A DNA stretch of 64,000 nt, from the NCBI GenBank assembly GCA_038373885.1, contig JAWZYV010015814.1, forward strand, positions 248,001-312,000, written 5' to 3'. Within the stretch, counting starts at the first letter, position 1, and the number at the start of each line of letters is the position of its first letter. The stretch is from Cheiracanthium punctorium (taxonomy: Eukaryota; Arthropoda; Arachnida; Araneae; Cheiracanthiidae). Under the pieces are notes generated by a model. That model searched no databases, was not told the origin of the DNA, and was given only the letters and a program-made list of their open reading frames with translations. Positions 33,507-44,930 of the stretch are shown piece after piece. The translations under genes and the position numbers were made by a program.

Positions 33507-34151
33507 CAGAAAGGTGAGAGGTCCGTAAAGCTTTTTCGAAGCTAATCTCAAAAGGGTGTGCATCACTACACACAAAGTACGTCAAATAAACACTTTGAAT
33601 TGCCATTGAAAATTTATTTACAAAGCCACAAGTTTAAATGTCTATGAAAAGAAGTCTATAGTTTGAAAAACAAGCATGGTTTTAAAAAAAATGGAAGTAT
33701 TTTTTTTAATGGAAATTATTTCGCCACAGCGCACAATTATTACCAATGTAAAACAGTAGGGCTTGGCAATTTCTTGCCAAATACAGAAGATATCGCCACG
33801 CTGTGTTCAGTTTTGGGAACTTATTTTTTCTTACTTACTTATTGGTGACAAATCGCCAAAAGTGGAGAACCTTGACGACTTTTGTCATGCAACAACCAAA
33901 ACAACTAACAGCAACCCTTTCGGCTATAGTTTAAAATATTTTTTTTCCCCATTTTCTTTTATCATCGAAACTTGACAAAACTGAAGATATAATTGAAGAT
34001 GCTTATCTTTATTCACTTCGGAACTTATTTTTTGGCAACAAACCTGGCGATAAATATCTAAAGGTGGCCAATCTTGGCAACGTTTGACATGTTAAGACAT
34101 ATTATTTACCCCGGCATGTTGACATATTACTTTATCCGCAATCGTTTAGGG
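33507..34151. repeat. diverged R1-like fragment
   Basis: Between about 33765 and 34090 the words TATCGCCACGCTG, ACAAATCGCCAAAAG and GGTGGCCAATCTTGGC recall the GCCAAATTTGGCG minisatellite of R1, but too diverged to align by eye. No gene is seen. Confidence 0.4.
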
Positions 34152-34611
34152 CAGGGGTGGCCAAATCGTGGTGCGACATGAGCCATACTTGGAGCGCTGG
34201 AAGATTTAAAGTTGGCGCTTCGCATCCTTGTGCCTACTGATTGTTTTGAGACAGATTGGAGACTTTGAAATAATTTCGTGCCCGCAAACATTTTATTTCT
34301 TTTAATTTGTGACGCTGTGTCAAAAGGAAACATACTTTTGCAATTCAAAATGTATTGTCATCAAAAAACAATCCATCTCTGATCCCCTTCTGCCAAATGT
34401 CTGAAAAAAATTTAGTCTAGAATCCTCGTCCTTTGATGATCAATTTCAATCTCATGCTCAATGTTATTATTTTTCCTCCCCTAATTTAAAGCTACTTGCA
34501 TTCATATTTCCTACGTCTACCCGTGAACATCAGGAAGTGCTTGAGTTGGTGCATCTGAACTCGCCTTTGAAAAGATTGGCTCATGATATACAAAGAGGTT
34601 GGCCACCCCTA
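34152..34611. mobile_element. hAT-like element of the CAGGGGTGGCCA type
   Basis: TIRs CAGGGGTGGCCAA and TTGGCCACCCCTA. The flanks GTTTAGGG (34144-34151) and GTTTAGGC (34612-34619) match at seven of eight positions. The open frame at 34127-34348 (minus) has no transposase features. Confidence 0.88.
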
Positions 34612-34619
34612 GTTTAGGC

Positions 34620-35790
34620 ATTTGTTTAAAAATATGTTGTTGTTTTTTACGATTTTCTTAATATCCTCAAAAAGTGGCCAAATTAATATGGGATCATCCT
34701 TAAAGTATCCCTTTTTTATTTAAAAAGTAATTATTCAAATTGGACCACATGGTAAAAAAGTATCGCTGAACATGCATACATGCTGTTACCAACTTTTGGG
34801 CCAACCCGCTGTTCTGGGGTTTAAAATAGTTCAAAATTCGTATTTTACGGGTCAAATAGTTAAATTTTAATTTTTGTTGCATCAAAATCGGTCAACTAGA
34901 ACCGGAGTTACGGAGGTTTCGGTTTCCCCATTGATTTCTATAGCAATTTCTAGAAATCTCGAGAAATATTGGTCCTAGGCCTTCGCTAACCTCACTTTTG
35001 GGGACTTATTTTTGGCGCCGAATTTGACGATATTAATAAGTCGGAAGTTCCTATTTTTAAAAATTAATAACTTCAAAAATAATTGTGCTACATAGCTGAA
35101 ATTTGGTATTTTTTCGTAAGTCTGTAATATATTGCTGCATGCCAAAAATCATGAAAATCTGAGACATCAAGTCTGAATCAGTGTGTTGATTTGACATGGA
35201 ATGACCCTGTATTAACATTTATAATAGCCTAATATTTCTCTTCTATGACGTAATCAAAAGTTCCGCCTTATGTAGAATCTTCGAGAGATACATTCTTTAG
35301 TATCTCCTTGTAACTTCTTCATTACCTATAAATAACACTTGAATCCCATCCCCAAGTATGTACAAATTACATGGCTTACGACTGTACACACTCTTCGTTT
35401 ACTGAACCATACAAGAAAAAAAAAATCGACAGGCGTAAGATCTGGAGAGTGTGCAGGAAACTCGATCGTCTCACCCTAACATTACTTTTTCTTAGAAATT
35501 GAAACTTGTAGGTAGAAAAATAAATTATCCATAACACTTCAAAGATTTTTTATGCACCCAGTATATTAATGAAAGAGCAATCGATAGAGTACAGGCAGAG
35601 AGACAAACCAGAATCATATAACACATTTCAATTCGTGGAGAGTGTTAAAAAATTCGATCATAAATAAAGCCAAATAAAAGAAATATATATAAAATATTAT
35701 AACTTGTATACATCATGGTAAATTTGCTCCAGAAAACTAATGTATTTCATTTCAGCAGCGTTCTTCATTAGAACTTTTCAAATGTTTCAG
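34620..35790. other. no gene; AT-rich repeat remnant
   Basis: Segments near 34680-34770 (ATTAATATGGGATC, TGGACCACATGGTA) recur diverged at 41545-41630. A MITE-like end, ATGACCCTGTA, lies at 35200-35212 without a partner. No gene is recognised. Confidence 0.45.
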
Positions 35791-35791
<1 letters not shown>

Positions 35792-35839
<48 letters not shown>

Positions 35840-35873
35840 CTCCCCGTGTGTGTGTGTGCCTTTCACACACACC
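35792..35873. repeat. CT then GT microsatellite
   Basis: A TCTCTC run of about 40 bp passes into CTCACTCCCCGTGTGTGTG. The plus-strand frame 35740-36009 reads SLSLSL through it and is spurious. Confidence 0.9.
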
Positions 35874-36310
35874 CTTTTATTCTTTCTTTTTGTCTATAAT
35901 TCAATTTAGTAAAAGCTTTCCATTTTTCTTTGCTGCAAGTGTTTTTTTGTTCTTTTTTTCCGAAATCAGTACATTTCATTCAATTAATCATCTGAATCGT
36001 GAGGTTTGAATTATCTGTCCCACTTTATTACCCATATTTCTTTGTCACTGTCAGGTTACATTTAATTCCATTAGATACATCGGTTTATACATATATATTG
36101 TACAAAATCTTTTTTCCGCCTAAAAAAAAAGTAAACTAATTTTAAGGTTAAGAAGTCGAATATAAAAACAGTAACTTTTTCAAATTTTTACCTGGATATA
36201 CTGTAGTTATTTTCAATAGTAAATACCAGAGATTTTTCACAAATAATTCCACAGAAAATAAATTTATTCATTCACTCTATATATCTTCGTAATCACAGCC
36301 TACCTTTTAC

Positions 36311-36537
36311 TAACGTTTCAAAATCCACCATTTTTTCAAGAGCGGTTTTTAACACTTTCCAACAATGTTGAATTTTTTTTTTAACTAACGTTTCAAAATC
36401 CACCACTTTTTCAATAGCGGTTTTTAACACTTTCCAACAATGTTGAATTTTTTTTTTTTACTATCGTTTCAAAATCCACCATTTTTTTTAATAGCGGTTT
36501 TTAACACTTTCCAACAATGTTGAATTTTTTTTTTCCA
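36311..36537. repeat. 76-bp tandem repeat, three copies
   Basis: Each unit reads CGTTTCAAAATCCACCA, then AGCGGTTTTTAACACTTTCC, then AACAATGTTGAA and a poly-T run. The copies are nearly identical, suggesting a recent expansion. Confidence 0.92.
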
Positions 36538-36589
36538 ATGGGCGGGCACTTGCTCATCAAGCATTGTTGAAATTTGTTTATGATTTCGG

Positions 36590-37620
36590 TTTGTCTGCGT
36601 CAGTCTGTCCGTGCTCTAATTGCCTTAAATATTGATCGATTGCGACGAAATTTATATATGTTATCTCCATGTACTGTATCATGTATCCTATTGAAAGGCT
36701 GAATGTAGCATATACAGCTGTTATACGGGAGCACCCAGAAGAGTATCAGTGACGCTCAATGGACCTTCATGTATGGATAATCATACTAGTACTACCCTTT
36801 ATCTTTCAAATTAAGAATTGCCAAGAGTTTCAACTTGAAAAACTTTTTTTTTCTTGTTTCAGTTACGCAAAGAATGATCAGTATATTATTAATACAACAT
36901 AAAAGAAAATTGGGAAAAATTTGTACACACCAGCTGAATGTTCTAAAAGCAATTAATGAATCTTTTAAAAGACTAGAATAAACAAAACTGGAGAAGTCAA
37001 GTAATTCTCTGAATAACACTTGTGAAATCCAAAAATTTAATCATAACAGCGAATTCTGAAAATTCACAAATGCTGATACTTTTATTCGTTGGCTTGATAT
37101 GATATAGAAAGTGAGAACGGAAAGTTAGTAAAGTGGTCTTACTTAATAACATACTCATGATGTAAGCTGATTAAATGAAGCCCTTTGTACTGATTTTTCT
37201 AAGAAATGATTACTATGAATCAATGAATTTTTTCAAAAAACCAATTACTTCTTAGTATCATCAGCAGATAAAGGGATAAGGCGTATTTCAGAGACATTTA
37301 TCTATTTCAAACAAAACAAAATTGACATGTACTTGTTACGGATTATGAAAGATTGCTCTGTATTGAAAATAATATATGTAGCCTTAACTTACCGATACAT
37401 ACAGCTCTTTTACAGAAAAAAATTCCTATGCGTGAAGCTCATGAACAGTCATTGTTTAAACAACGAATTTTTGTGACATTCGTGTTTCAAACAAAACAAA
37501 AATGATACGTTAAGGATTATAAAATAAAGTTATGTTAAGGATTATAAAATAAAGCTCTCCATTTAAAATAGCGTTTTTTTCATTTATAGTTCTTTTACGT
37601 GGAAGCGCTCAAACGAATTG
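36590..37620 (-). repeat. degenerate LQEH repeat region
   Basis: ACAAAACAAAAATGATACG, GGATTATAAAATAAAG and AGTTCTTTTACGTGGAAGC (37280-37620) are blocks of the reverse LQEH units as at 57900-58560. GGATTATAAAATAAAG occurs twice in tandem near 37512-37555. The part 36590-36740 with GTCTGTCCGTGCTCTAATTG recurs at 60165-60200. No gene. Confidence 0.5.
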
Positions 37621-37629
37621 CATCATAGG

Positions 37630-37785
37630 GTCTATGACTGGCATACCGTTCCGTTTTTATCGGAACATTTTCCACCACTATTTTTAAACAGTTTCATTTT
37701 ATATTAAAAAATATGGACTTATTTTAAGCTTAAATTATCTTAAGAGAAAAATCAGTGGTGGGAAATGTTCTGATAAAAACGGCGC
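37630..37785. repeat. short inverted repeat, hairpin-type MITE
   Basis: CCGTTTTTATCGGAACATTT near 37650 and AAATGTTCTGATAAAAACGG near 37762 are complementary arms around about 75 bp of AT-rich DNA. Confidence 0.65.
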
Positions 37786-37792
37786 AGTGGGC

Positions 37793-37982
37793 AGCTATGG
37801 ACTAGGGAATGCAATTCCGCACTGTTTTTCGTTTTGTGGGATCGCGCCTATTGTTGCGTACTCTACTACCCCCCCCCCCCCTCAATTAAAATATTTTCCA
37901 TGTATGGAGTTAGATGCAGTACATGCATGTCTTCTAACACCTAGGGAATGCAATCCCGCACTGTTTTCCGTTTCGTGGGATT
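37793..37982. repeat. GTGCGGGATT dimer repeat, uninterrupted copy
   Basis: Reverse-oriented relative of 7846-8276: GGGAATGCAATTCCGCACTG at the left and GGGAATGCAATCCCGCACTG at the right, enclosing TTGTTGCG, a poly-C tract and ATGTCTTC. It lacks the SINE present in the other copy. Confidence 0.75.
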
Positions 37983-38551
37983 TAGATTTGCTGATCCCGC
38001 TGATTGGCATTTCATTTTTAAAAAAATAGTAATTTTAATAGAGGAAAGTAGGGAAAAGTATGATTGTAAGCAGTATCAAGCTCAACACTTTATCTTATTT
38101 GATAATCAATACGATACCTTACATCAATGGTGCGCAAACTATTTTCATTTGCGACCCCCTAATTTGTGTAAAATTTTGTCGCGACCCCTGGATAGACAGT
38201 AGACATTTTGTTTTAATTGAAAACGAAGTTACATTGAAATTCTTTCTGGGAGTTGCTCTTACAGGGTGTTTTTAAAAGAGTGTCGTGACGTCATCGATTG
38301 AAATAACGCGTTTTTAAAATAGCGCACCAAACTTATAAACCACCATAAAAAATGTTATAAAAGCTGTAACATCCTAAAAATCAGTTAATGAATCAACACA
38401 TAATTTTAGGAAACAAGCTTTATTTATGCATATGGATATAAATATTTTTGAATGAAAAATACTTTTAAAAAACATTACATCATAAAAAGTCAATGTGAAA
38501 TATGTGCTTGCAAAGGTTGCTTCTTCATGGTTGCTTCTATGTTCGGATCTG

Positions 38552-39730
38552 GAGCCCTACCACGATAGTCTCGGGAAATAATCGGTAGCGGATAAATCAA
38601 CCTTCTCGCACATATGACGTCACATTTCGACAGAGCACTTAAAAGTGCCACCACGATAATGTCGTAATGTTTACGATACCGTAAATACTGTCGAGAAATC
38701 CGCTGTTGTTTTACGACACCATCAACAAGTGTGAGAACCGTTTCCCGCTATCGACTATCTTCATCTCGGATTGCAGCTCGTGGTATTTTTGTTTTGTTGG
38801 ATCGTTTTAACTTTTAAAAAAATGTCACGATTATTGGTTTTAGCGCTTGCACAACAAGACGATGCAAGAAGGGTTCCTAGGAATCGAATTTCGATTCCTA
38901 GATGTAAATCATTTGATTTAAGCGAGGAAGATTTCATTAGAAATTTCCGCTTAAACAAACAATCCGCACTTCGGCTGATTGAAGAACTTAAGCCTTTTCT
39001 CGAGGCTAAAACAACAAGAAAGACAGCCCTCAACACAGAAATAAAATTTTGAAATGATGAAGTTAAATTTTTTATTATCACTTTTTAAATGTATGGTTAT
39101 TCACTTAGTTTCCATTTATTAAACATGCACTGTTAAGGAAAATATGCTTAAATTACTAATTCAAAGCAACACTTATTATTATTACACAGTTCATTTTATA
39201 TGCCATGAAAAAGAAAAAAATGTTATATCACCTTTAACAAATTAATGTCTCCATAGAAGATACTTAAGGATGAATAATTTTTATACTATCACTGAGCTAG
39301 CAAACCTTCTTTTATATAATCTTTCTTCTTTAAATAGTTACAAATAACAGCATCTGTGTTTCAAGGTGTAACATCCTAAAATTTTGTCTGTCAAATTGTA
39401 TGTAATTAATATTCCATCTTTGGGCTGTATATTGTTCAGAAATTGGTTTCAAAGTATAATTGTTTTGGTGTATTTTTTTAACATGCATTTCACGCGCCGA
39501 TCCACGCGCTCACGTGGATCGGATATCGGAAAGAATGCTCTACTTTGATTGGTTGATTTCTGTCGATTACGATACTCCCGGAACAGTCGAAAAAATTATC
39601 GCTTCCTTTAGACGTGACCATGGTGGTAGGGCAAAACTGGGGGTCGCGGCTATTTATCCGATGATTTCATTATCCGATAGCGGGAACTATCCGCTACCAA
39701 TTATTTCCCGAGACTATCGTGGTAGGGCTC
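38552..39730. mobile_element. PIF/Harbinger-type non-autonomous transposon
   Basis: Long TIRs of over 40 bp start GAGCCCTACCACGATAGTCT and end with its complement. A 3-bp TSD, CTG, flanks the element (38549-38551 and 39731-39733); 3-bp target sites are the rule for PIF/Harbinger, usually TWA, so CTG is a variant. It carries a truncated transposase (38822-39052). GATCCACG and CGTGGATC form a hairpin at 39500-39523. Length is 1179 bp, below the several kilobases of autonomous relatives. Confidence 0.9.
38822..39052 (+). pseudogene. truncated PIF/Harbinger (HARBI1-like) transposase
   Basis: A 76-codon frame starts at ATG 38822 (MSRLLVLALAQQDDARR) and continues with the block FDLSEEDFIRNFRLNKQSA, then LRLIEELKPFLE and ending LNTEIKF. 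This is the N-terminal region of Harbinger-type transposases, where a helix reading FRLSKE-like and a LCEELRPHL-like helix precede an L-S/N-x-E-x-K block and the DDE nuclease core. Full-length relatives have roughly 350-400 residues; here the frame meets TGA just after EIKF, and no D-D-E core follows before the right TIR. The gene is thus cut down to its first fifth inside an otherwise neat TIR element. It could have been mobilised only in trans. Assignment is from recognised motif order, not a search. Confidence 0.72.
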
Positions 39731-40037
39731 CTGTATTGGAAATCGCAAGTCGTAAGTCATCCTCTGGATCCAATCGAGATCGATGTTTTGTTTTAATGGA
39801 AAATAGTTTTGAAGATCACTATGCATGATCAATTTGCAGATCACTCTATGCATGAAAACGTTGTTCTGAAGCCCTGTGACAGCGATCTCGAATATCGCGC
39901 TCGTAAAATAATAATTGTCAGTTTCTTCTCTTGTATTATTTCAGTTCTTTGAAATGAATAATTGTAGATTTTTCATAAATTTGAAGACCCCCAAAAATTT
40001 TCTCGCGATCCCCGGTTTGCGCACCGCTGCCTTACAT

Positions 40038-41670
40038 AAATATGAAAGTTATAGCCATGGTGTTAAGAGTTCCCGTAGGCTCGGGATTGCATTTCCTATC
40101 TATGACAGTTTACAGGCATTCATCCGTATCAAGCACCATAAAATTAGCATACAGCCTAATCTTCATTTTAAAAATGAAAATAAGATTTGATGTTCTTTTT
40201 ACAGGGTCTTGCAAAATTCTATTAATTGCGAAAGAGCTTTTCAGATGTTATACTGAAAATCTAGCCCAGTTTGTGGATGGTCCTGTATCGCTCCCACATT
40301 TCCGTGCATCGACAAATTTAACTCAAATAGAAAGACAGTTGTTATAGAAAATGTTTGATAACAGATGATTTCGGCTTGATTTATTTTTCTTGTTGAATTT
40401 AATGTCAATATAATAAAAATATAAAAAGCAGTTTATATACTTTGAGATACCCAAACCACTATAACAAATCCCGAAAAATTAATTTATTTTTGTGTACAAT
40501 TTTTTTCCCCCGTGTGTAATACTCACGAATTATCTGAAATCAGTTTTAGGGCATTTTGAATATCGCCCTCCAAGGTGGATGGATGTGTAAAAGGGGAAGG
40601 TGGCCATCTTTCTCGAAAGGAAAAAAAAAAAAATTCAATGAAGTTATTACTTTACAGTATAACAAATATGAATTCTATTTCTAGGCACAGCTTGTTGGTA
40701 ATCAAAAAGTTGTTGAAAACTTATTTGTTTGTACTTAGTATGAAAAAACGATTATTACTCTCCGGTATAGCGAGTAAATCATAGCTTATTCAGAGATTCT
40801 GGCAACTGCATGTAATAATTAACATAAATCTCTCTATGCTTTATATAGCTTACTGTAATCGGCTGTTCATTGAAGGCAAATTCTTCTAAATAATGGCCCA
40901 GGTATAATTACCTCGTAATACTTCCATTTATAGCCAATGAGCTAATTTAAGTATCACGTGCAGACTGAATAATTTATCAGGAAGAATTTTTGCACCTTCC
41001 TTACACGATTTTCGTGCACGGAAACAAACAATAAACTTGCTTCGGGAAAAGAAAAAAAAAAGGAAAAGAAAAGAAGAAAAAACTGCGTTAATTTTCAGGA
41101 TATGTTATGAACTGTATTATTTTCGTTATGAAATCTCGTAATCATTAAACTAATCACCTCACATTTGAATGTTGTACAGTTTTTACCGATTCTTAAAACG
41201 TTGTGACTCAATCAGCTCTTAAAAGTATGTTCATTAGCACTAGCGTGCTAATTCATTCACGCCGGGTTTTTCTATCTGCATATTTTGTGGAAATAATATG
41301 TGGACATGAATTGCGTCGACAAGTTTTCGTTGCATTTTTCAAAAGGGATGGCAGATAGCGCGGGTAAATATAAAATGTTGAAAGTCGCTAAGGTTTGTAA
41401 TTTTGGATGATTGATCGCCAAGTTTGGCGGAAAAAAAATGTCCTCAAAACTGAACCAAGTTTGGCGATATCTTCCCAAATTTGCCTAGAAAATGGCAAAC
41501 GCTACAATTTATTACAAAGGAGAATATAGTTAGAATATTATGACGAAATTAATGTGGGACCACTCCTAAACCCTTTCCAATAAAAAAAGAATTTTGAAAA
41601 TCGGTCCCCGTGGTACAAAGTTATCGCTTGTATATAATGCATAAATAATACACACTCTCTCTACCCATGC
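40038..41670. other. no gene supported
   Basis: AT-rich. CGGGATTGCATTTCC at 40081 is a diverged piece of the GTGCGGGATT repeat. TACAGGGTCTTGCAAAATT (40200) recurs near 58655. At 41400-41500 GCCAAGTTTGGCGG and GTTTGGCGATATC recall the R1 minisatellite. Small frames (40575-40784, 41272-41478) are not recognised. Confidence 0.5.
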
Positions 41671-42177
41671 ACAGCGTGTACATTAAATGAGTGACCCATT
41701 TTGAACGTAAATAAGAACAGCACGGTTTGAGATAAAAATGCGCCGTTTGCAGCATTTTTATTAGAACCAATAAATTTCGAAAAATGCATTTTGTTCAAAT
41801 AGTTCGAAATTTTGCCACTAGGTGGCGCTGTCGATTGCCAAACTATATAAGAATGCTTTCAATATGACGCCTTTGCAGCAATAATTTGAAGTAATCTAAA
41901 AACAAAATTTACGCATCCACAAGTCAATCGAATTGGACTGGTATGCTATATCGAATTGGACTGGTATGCTATATGGATGCTATATCGAAAGTTCAATTAT
42001 TTAGTTTGTCAGCCGCCAGCGCCAACTAGTGACGAAATTTGGAACTATTTGAACAAAATTTAATTTTCGTAATTTATTGTTTTCTAAAAAAATTCTGCAA
42101 ACGGTGCATTTTTATCCCAAACCGTGTTGTTCTTTTTAACGTTCAACTCAGGTCACTCATTTAATGGACACCCTGTA
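41671..42177. mobile_element. long-TIR MITE carrying CTCF-like motifs
   Basis: Left arm TACATTAAATGAGTGACC and, inverted, the right end CAGGGTGTCCATTAAATGAG begin arms of about 170 bp that both include AACACGGTTTGRGATAAAAA and GTTCAAATAGTTC. The left arm holds CCACTAGGTGGCG (41815-41827), a full match to the CTCF core consensus. The right arm holds a degraded inverted counterpart (42015-42035). Non-coding. Confidence 0.82.
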
Positions 42178-44640
42178 TATACACTCGTTGAACGTGACTA
42201 CCTCGTCTTTTTCTGAAGTTGGTAAAATTCAAATGCTTAATGTCAGACCAACAACTCCTTCAAGTTTCTTGCCGAAATTTAAGCGGCGTTTCATTATGGT
42301 CGATCTCTTAACATTTGTCGTGAAATTTTTAAATGTTCTTTTACCGTAAATGTATTTACCCAGGTGTATAAGTTCTTTCATGGCATGTTCCGGACCTCAC
42401 TTTCCTCAGTAATCATTACGACGTTTAAATGAACGGTTGTCATGGAAACGAGAGTTTCGAGTACAATATGTTGCTGCCTCAGTAGCGTAATGGGGAGACA
42501 TAACAATGCGATTTGCCTTTTAATCACTGGGTGCGCAATCATAACTAACGGGCGTCTCAGATTTCAGAGAAACAACTGTCAACAGGCACGGCTAATTTAA
42601 TGAGTAGTGCATGAGCCGTAAAATTTCGTTTCTGAGATCGATTTGGGTCCAGAAAACGAGTGAGCCAACAGAAAAATAATGGTGTGCGTTATAAATTTCA
42701 AAATTAAGTCGAAAACAAATGGGCATACTGCCACGCAAACAGTTAACGTTTGTTTATAAAGTTACGATAGACTAATAAAGGTCATCGAACATTGGTCTTA
42801 CCAGGGCTCGAAATTAACGGTGGTCCGCTAGTCTGAGACTACTAAAATTTATAACGGGCCAGTAGAATGCAAAATTTGTTACTCCGTCAGACCAGTAAAG
42901 TTGTGTACTTGCATTTTTCTCTTTGAAAACTCTCCTCATTTAGTTCATGATACATGCCATCTATTTTATCTATACATGTCATATAATTTGATCTACTTAA
43001 TATCATTATAATAAATATTCACATATTTTAATTCAGCTTTTAACAAAAATCAATAAGGATTGCTCATATAATTTCTCTTGTTCTGCATTTTTTTTTAAAT
43101 ACGGAGCAGTGATAAATGATACAAAAACATTTGACGAAAGCATGTCTACACTCAGTATATTTAATCTTCGTCCACCTAAAATAAATAACTTAATATTAGT
43201 TTTTATTATATACGCAAATCGAATTTAATGCTCTTATGGAAACGCAGGGAAACTTTTAGCAATCGAAAGATTTTGCCTTGTGTACACAGCCCCTCTTATA
43301 TCAATGTTTCAATCATACTATCATTTTAATGAAAAAAAAAATTCAACTATGCTATCTAGAAAAACTGTTTTAAACGAACTGAAATCTCAATTTTCCCTTC
43401 TAATAACCGTGATGATGACGTCATAAGCAAATGATACACTTTTTGACTCTCGGAAATAAAATGGAGCTGAAAACTGCGAAAAATCGCTTAAAAATGAGGG
43501 AACGAATGGAATTTCAAAGTAGCACAGATGATTTTTTATATTTTTACACAATTATGAAAACTTTCAAGCGGATCGTACAGACGATAATGATGTTATAATG
43601 CTTTTTTTCTGCTTTTTAATCTTTTTGAACTTTTTAATCTTCTTGGAGTAAAGGCAGTAAAAGTTTTTATCTTGGACTGGTTACTAGGAATGGTTACAGA
43701 GTAAGTCAGGGATCACCGTAACTATATTGTAGGATTTCTACCCCTGGTCGTAACAGATTCTTTCTACTAAAGATATCTCGAAGGGCTTCGATTCCTGTAG
43801 TACATTTCAACTCATTGTAGTACATCTTTTTTCGCATTCTAGCATTAAAATATTTTTAAAACACTGTAACTTTAGTCATTTTTTCAAATAAAATTGAAAA
43901 GTGATAATGTTTTCAGTTGGTCTGTCTGGGCTCATTACACATCGAATCCTACAAAATAATAAAGGTTATGAACTGTTACAAGGGACTTGCGTACAAAAAG
44001 AACTGTCATAGATTTGAGATCTAATGGAGTGAATAAAATGAATATATTGGTATGTTGTGTCTGCTTTACTCAGTTCGCTAATAGCGTTGCAAAGACGCAT
44101 CTGCAGCAGTGGTTCTCTTTCCAGTGACCATCGTTGCTTCCTGGCGAAGGCTTGGGTGTCTTGCTTTGACCCAGAGTTTGAAAACCCCCCGTTCAGGCAT
44201 TAAGTCAGGATTAGAGTACAGACCAATAGATAAACATACAACCCTGAATGAGAAGCATTCTAAAATTTTGCTAAAATGTGTTAAAAATTGCATTGTTTTC
44301 AAAAAAGAAACCAACACTATTTTAACTCGCAGATGTTAGATGTGAAGTGCGGTTCAGGATTTCAATAATATTTAAAAACTAATCAGCAGGCTACTAAACA
44401 TATGTCGTTGCTGACTTACAGGAAACCCAGAAGTGGGCGCCCATATAGAAACTCAGATTGGCTCTCGATTGGCCCCCACCCTTAGACGACACTATAGTGA
44501 ACATCTGGTTAACATACTGTTTTCTTTTCTTTCTTTTTTCTTACATACCAGTGGCGCACTGGTACTTAATGGGGTGGACATAAGATGCCCGTGTCAATCC
44601 CAAAATTTTGTTGAAGCAACATTTTATTAAAGTTTTTAAT
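42178..44640. other. no gene supported
   Basis: CAGGGCTCGAAATTAACGG at 42804 is a typical hAT left end, but no right end was found. A hAT-like CAGTGGTTCTC occurs at 44107, also unpaired. Frames at 44078-44339 on both strands overlap each other and show no domain. The rest is AT-rich. Confidence 0.45.
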
Positions 44641-44649
44641 TTATGTTTT

Positions 44650-44930
44650 AAGTTCAAAAAAAATATATAAATAATTTATATTTTGAAAAATATTCTGAAA
44701 AATATAAATAATTTATATTTTTCAGAATATTAAATAAATTATAATTATAATTTATTTATTATATCATAATTTATATATTTATGGTATAATTTATAAATTA
44801 TATCATAATTTATATAATTTATATATTTATCATAAATTATAATTATTTATATTTTTATTATAAAAATATAAATAATTATAATTTATATTCTGAAAAATAT
44901 AAATAATTTATATTTTTCAGTCTCGAAAAG
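44650..44930. repeat. AT-only palindromic cluster
   Basis: Almost pure A and T. It includes a perfect 41-bp palindrome, ATATTCTGAAAAATATAAAT and its complement around one central base (44690-44730), and a second copy of the same motif near 44888-44921. ATAATTTATA blocks recur between them. Strong cruciform potential; no coding content. Confidence 0.9.

Larger units (their letters stand above)
38125..40029. mobile_element. hAT-like element holding a nested Harbinger
   Basis: Left end CAATGGTGCGCAAACT and inverted right end CAGCGGTGCGCAAACC are hAT-type TIRs. A perfect 8-bp TSD CCTTACAT lies at 38117-38124 and 40030-40037. Subterminal sequences TTTGCGACCCCCTAA and TCTCGCGATCCCC are alike in inverted orientation. 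About 730 bp remain after removing the nested element at 38552-39730, so it is non-autonomous. No hAT transposase frame was found. Confidence 0.92.

Noticed and set aside
35740..36009. Frame with SLSLSL run
   Set aside because: Product of the CT microsatellite.
38771..39081. Alternative minus-strand frame opposite the Harbinger remnant
   Set aside because: Shadow of the plus-strand transposase frame, which has the recognisable motif order.
42804..42900. hAT left end CAGGGCTCGAAATTAACGG as a full element
   Set aside because: No complementary right end or target duplication was found in the following 2 kb; left as an unpaired end.
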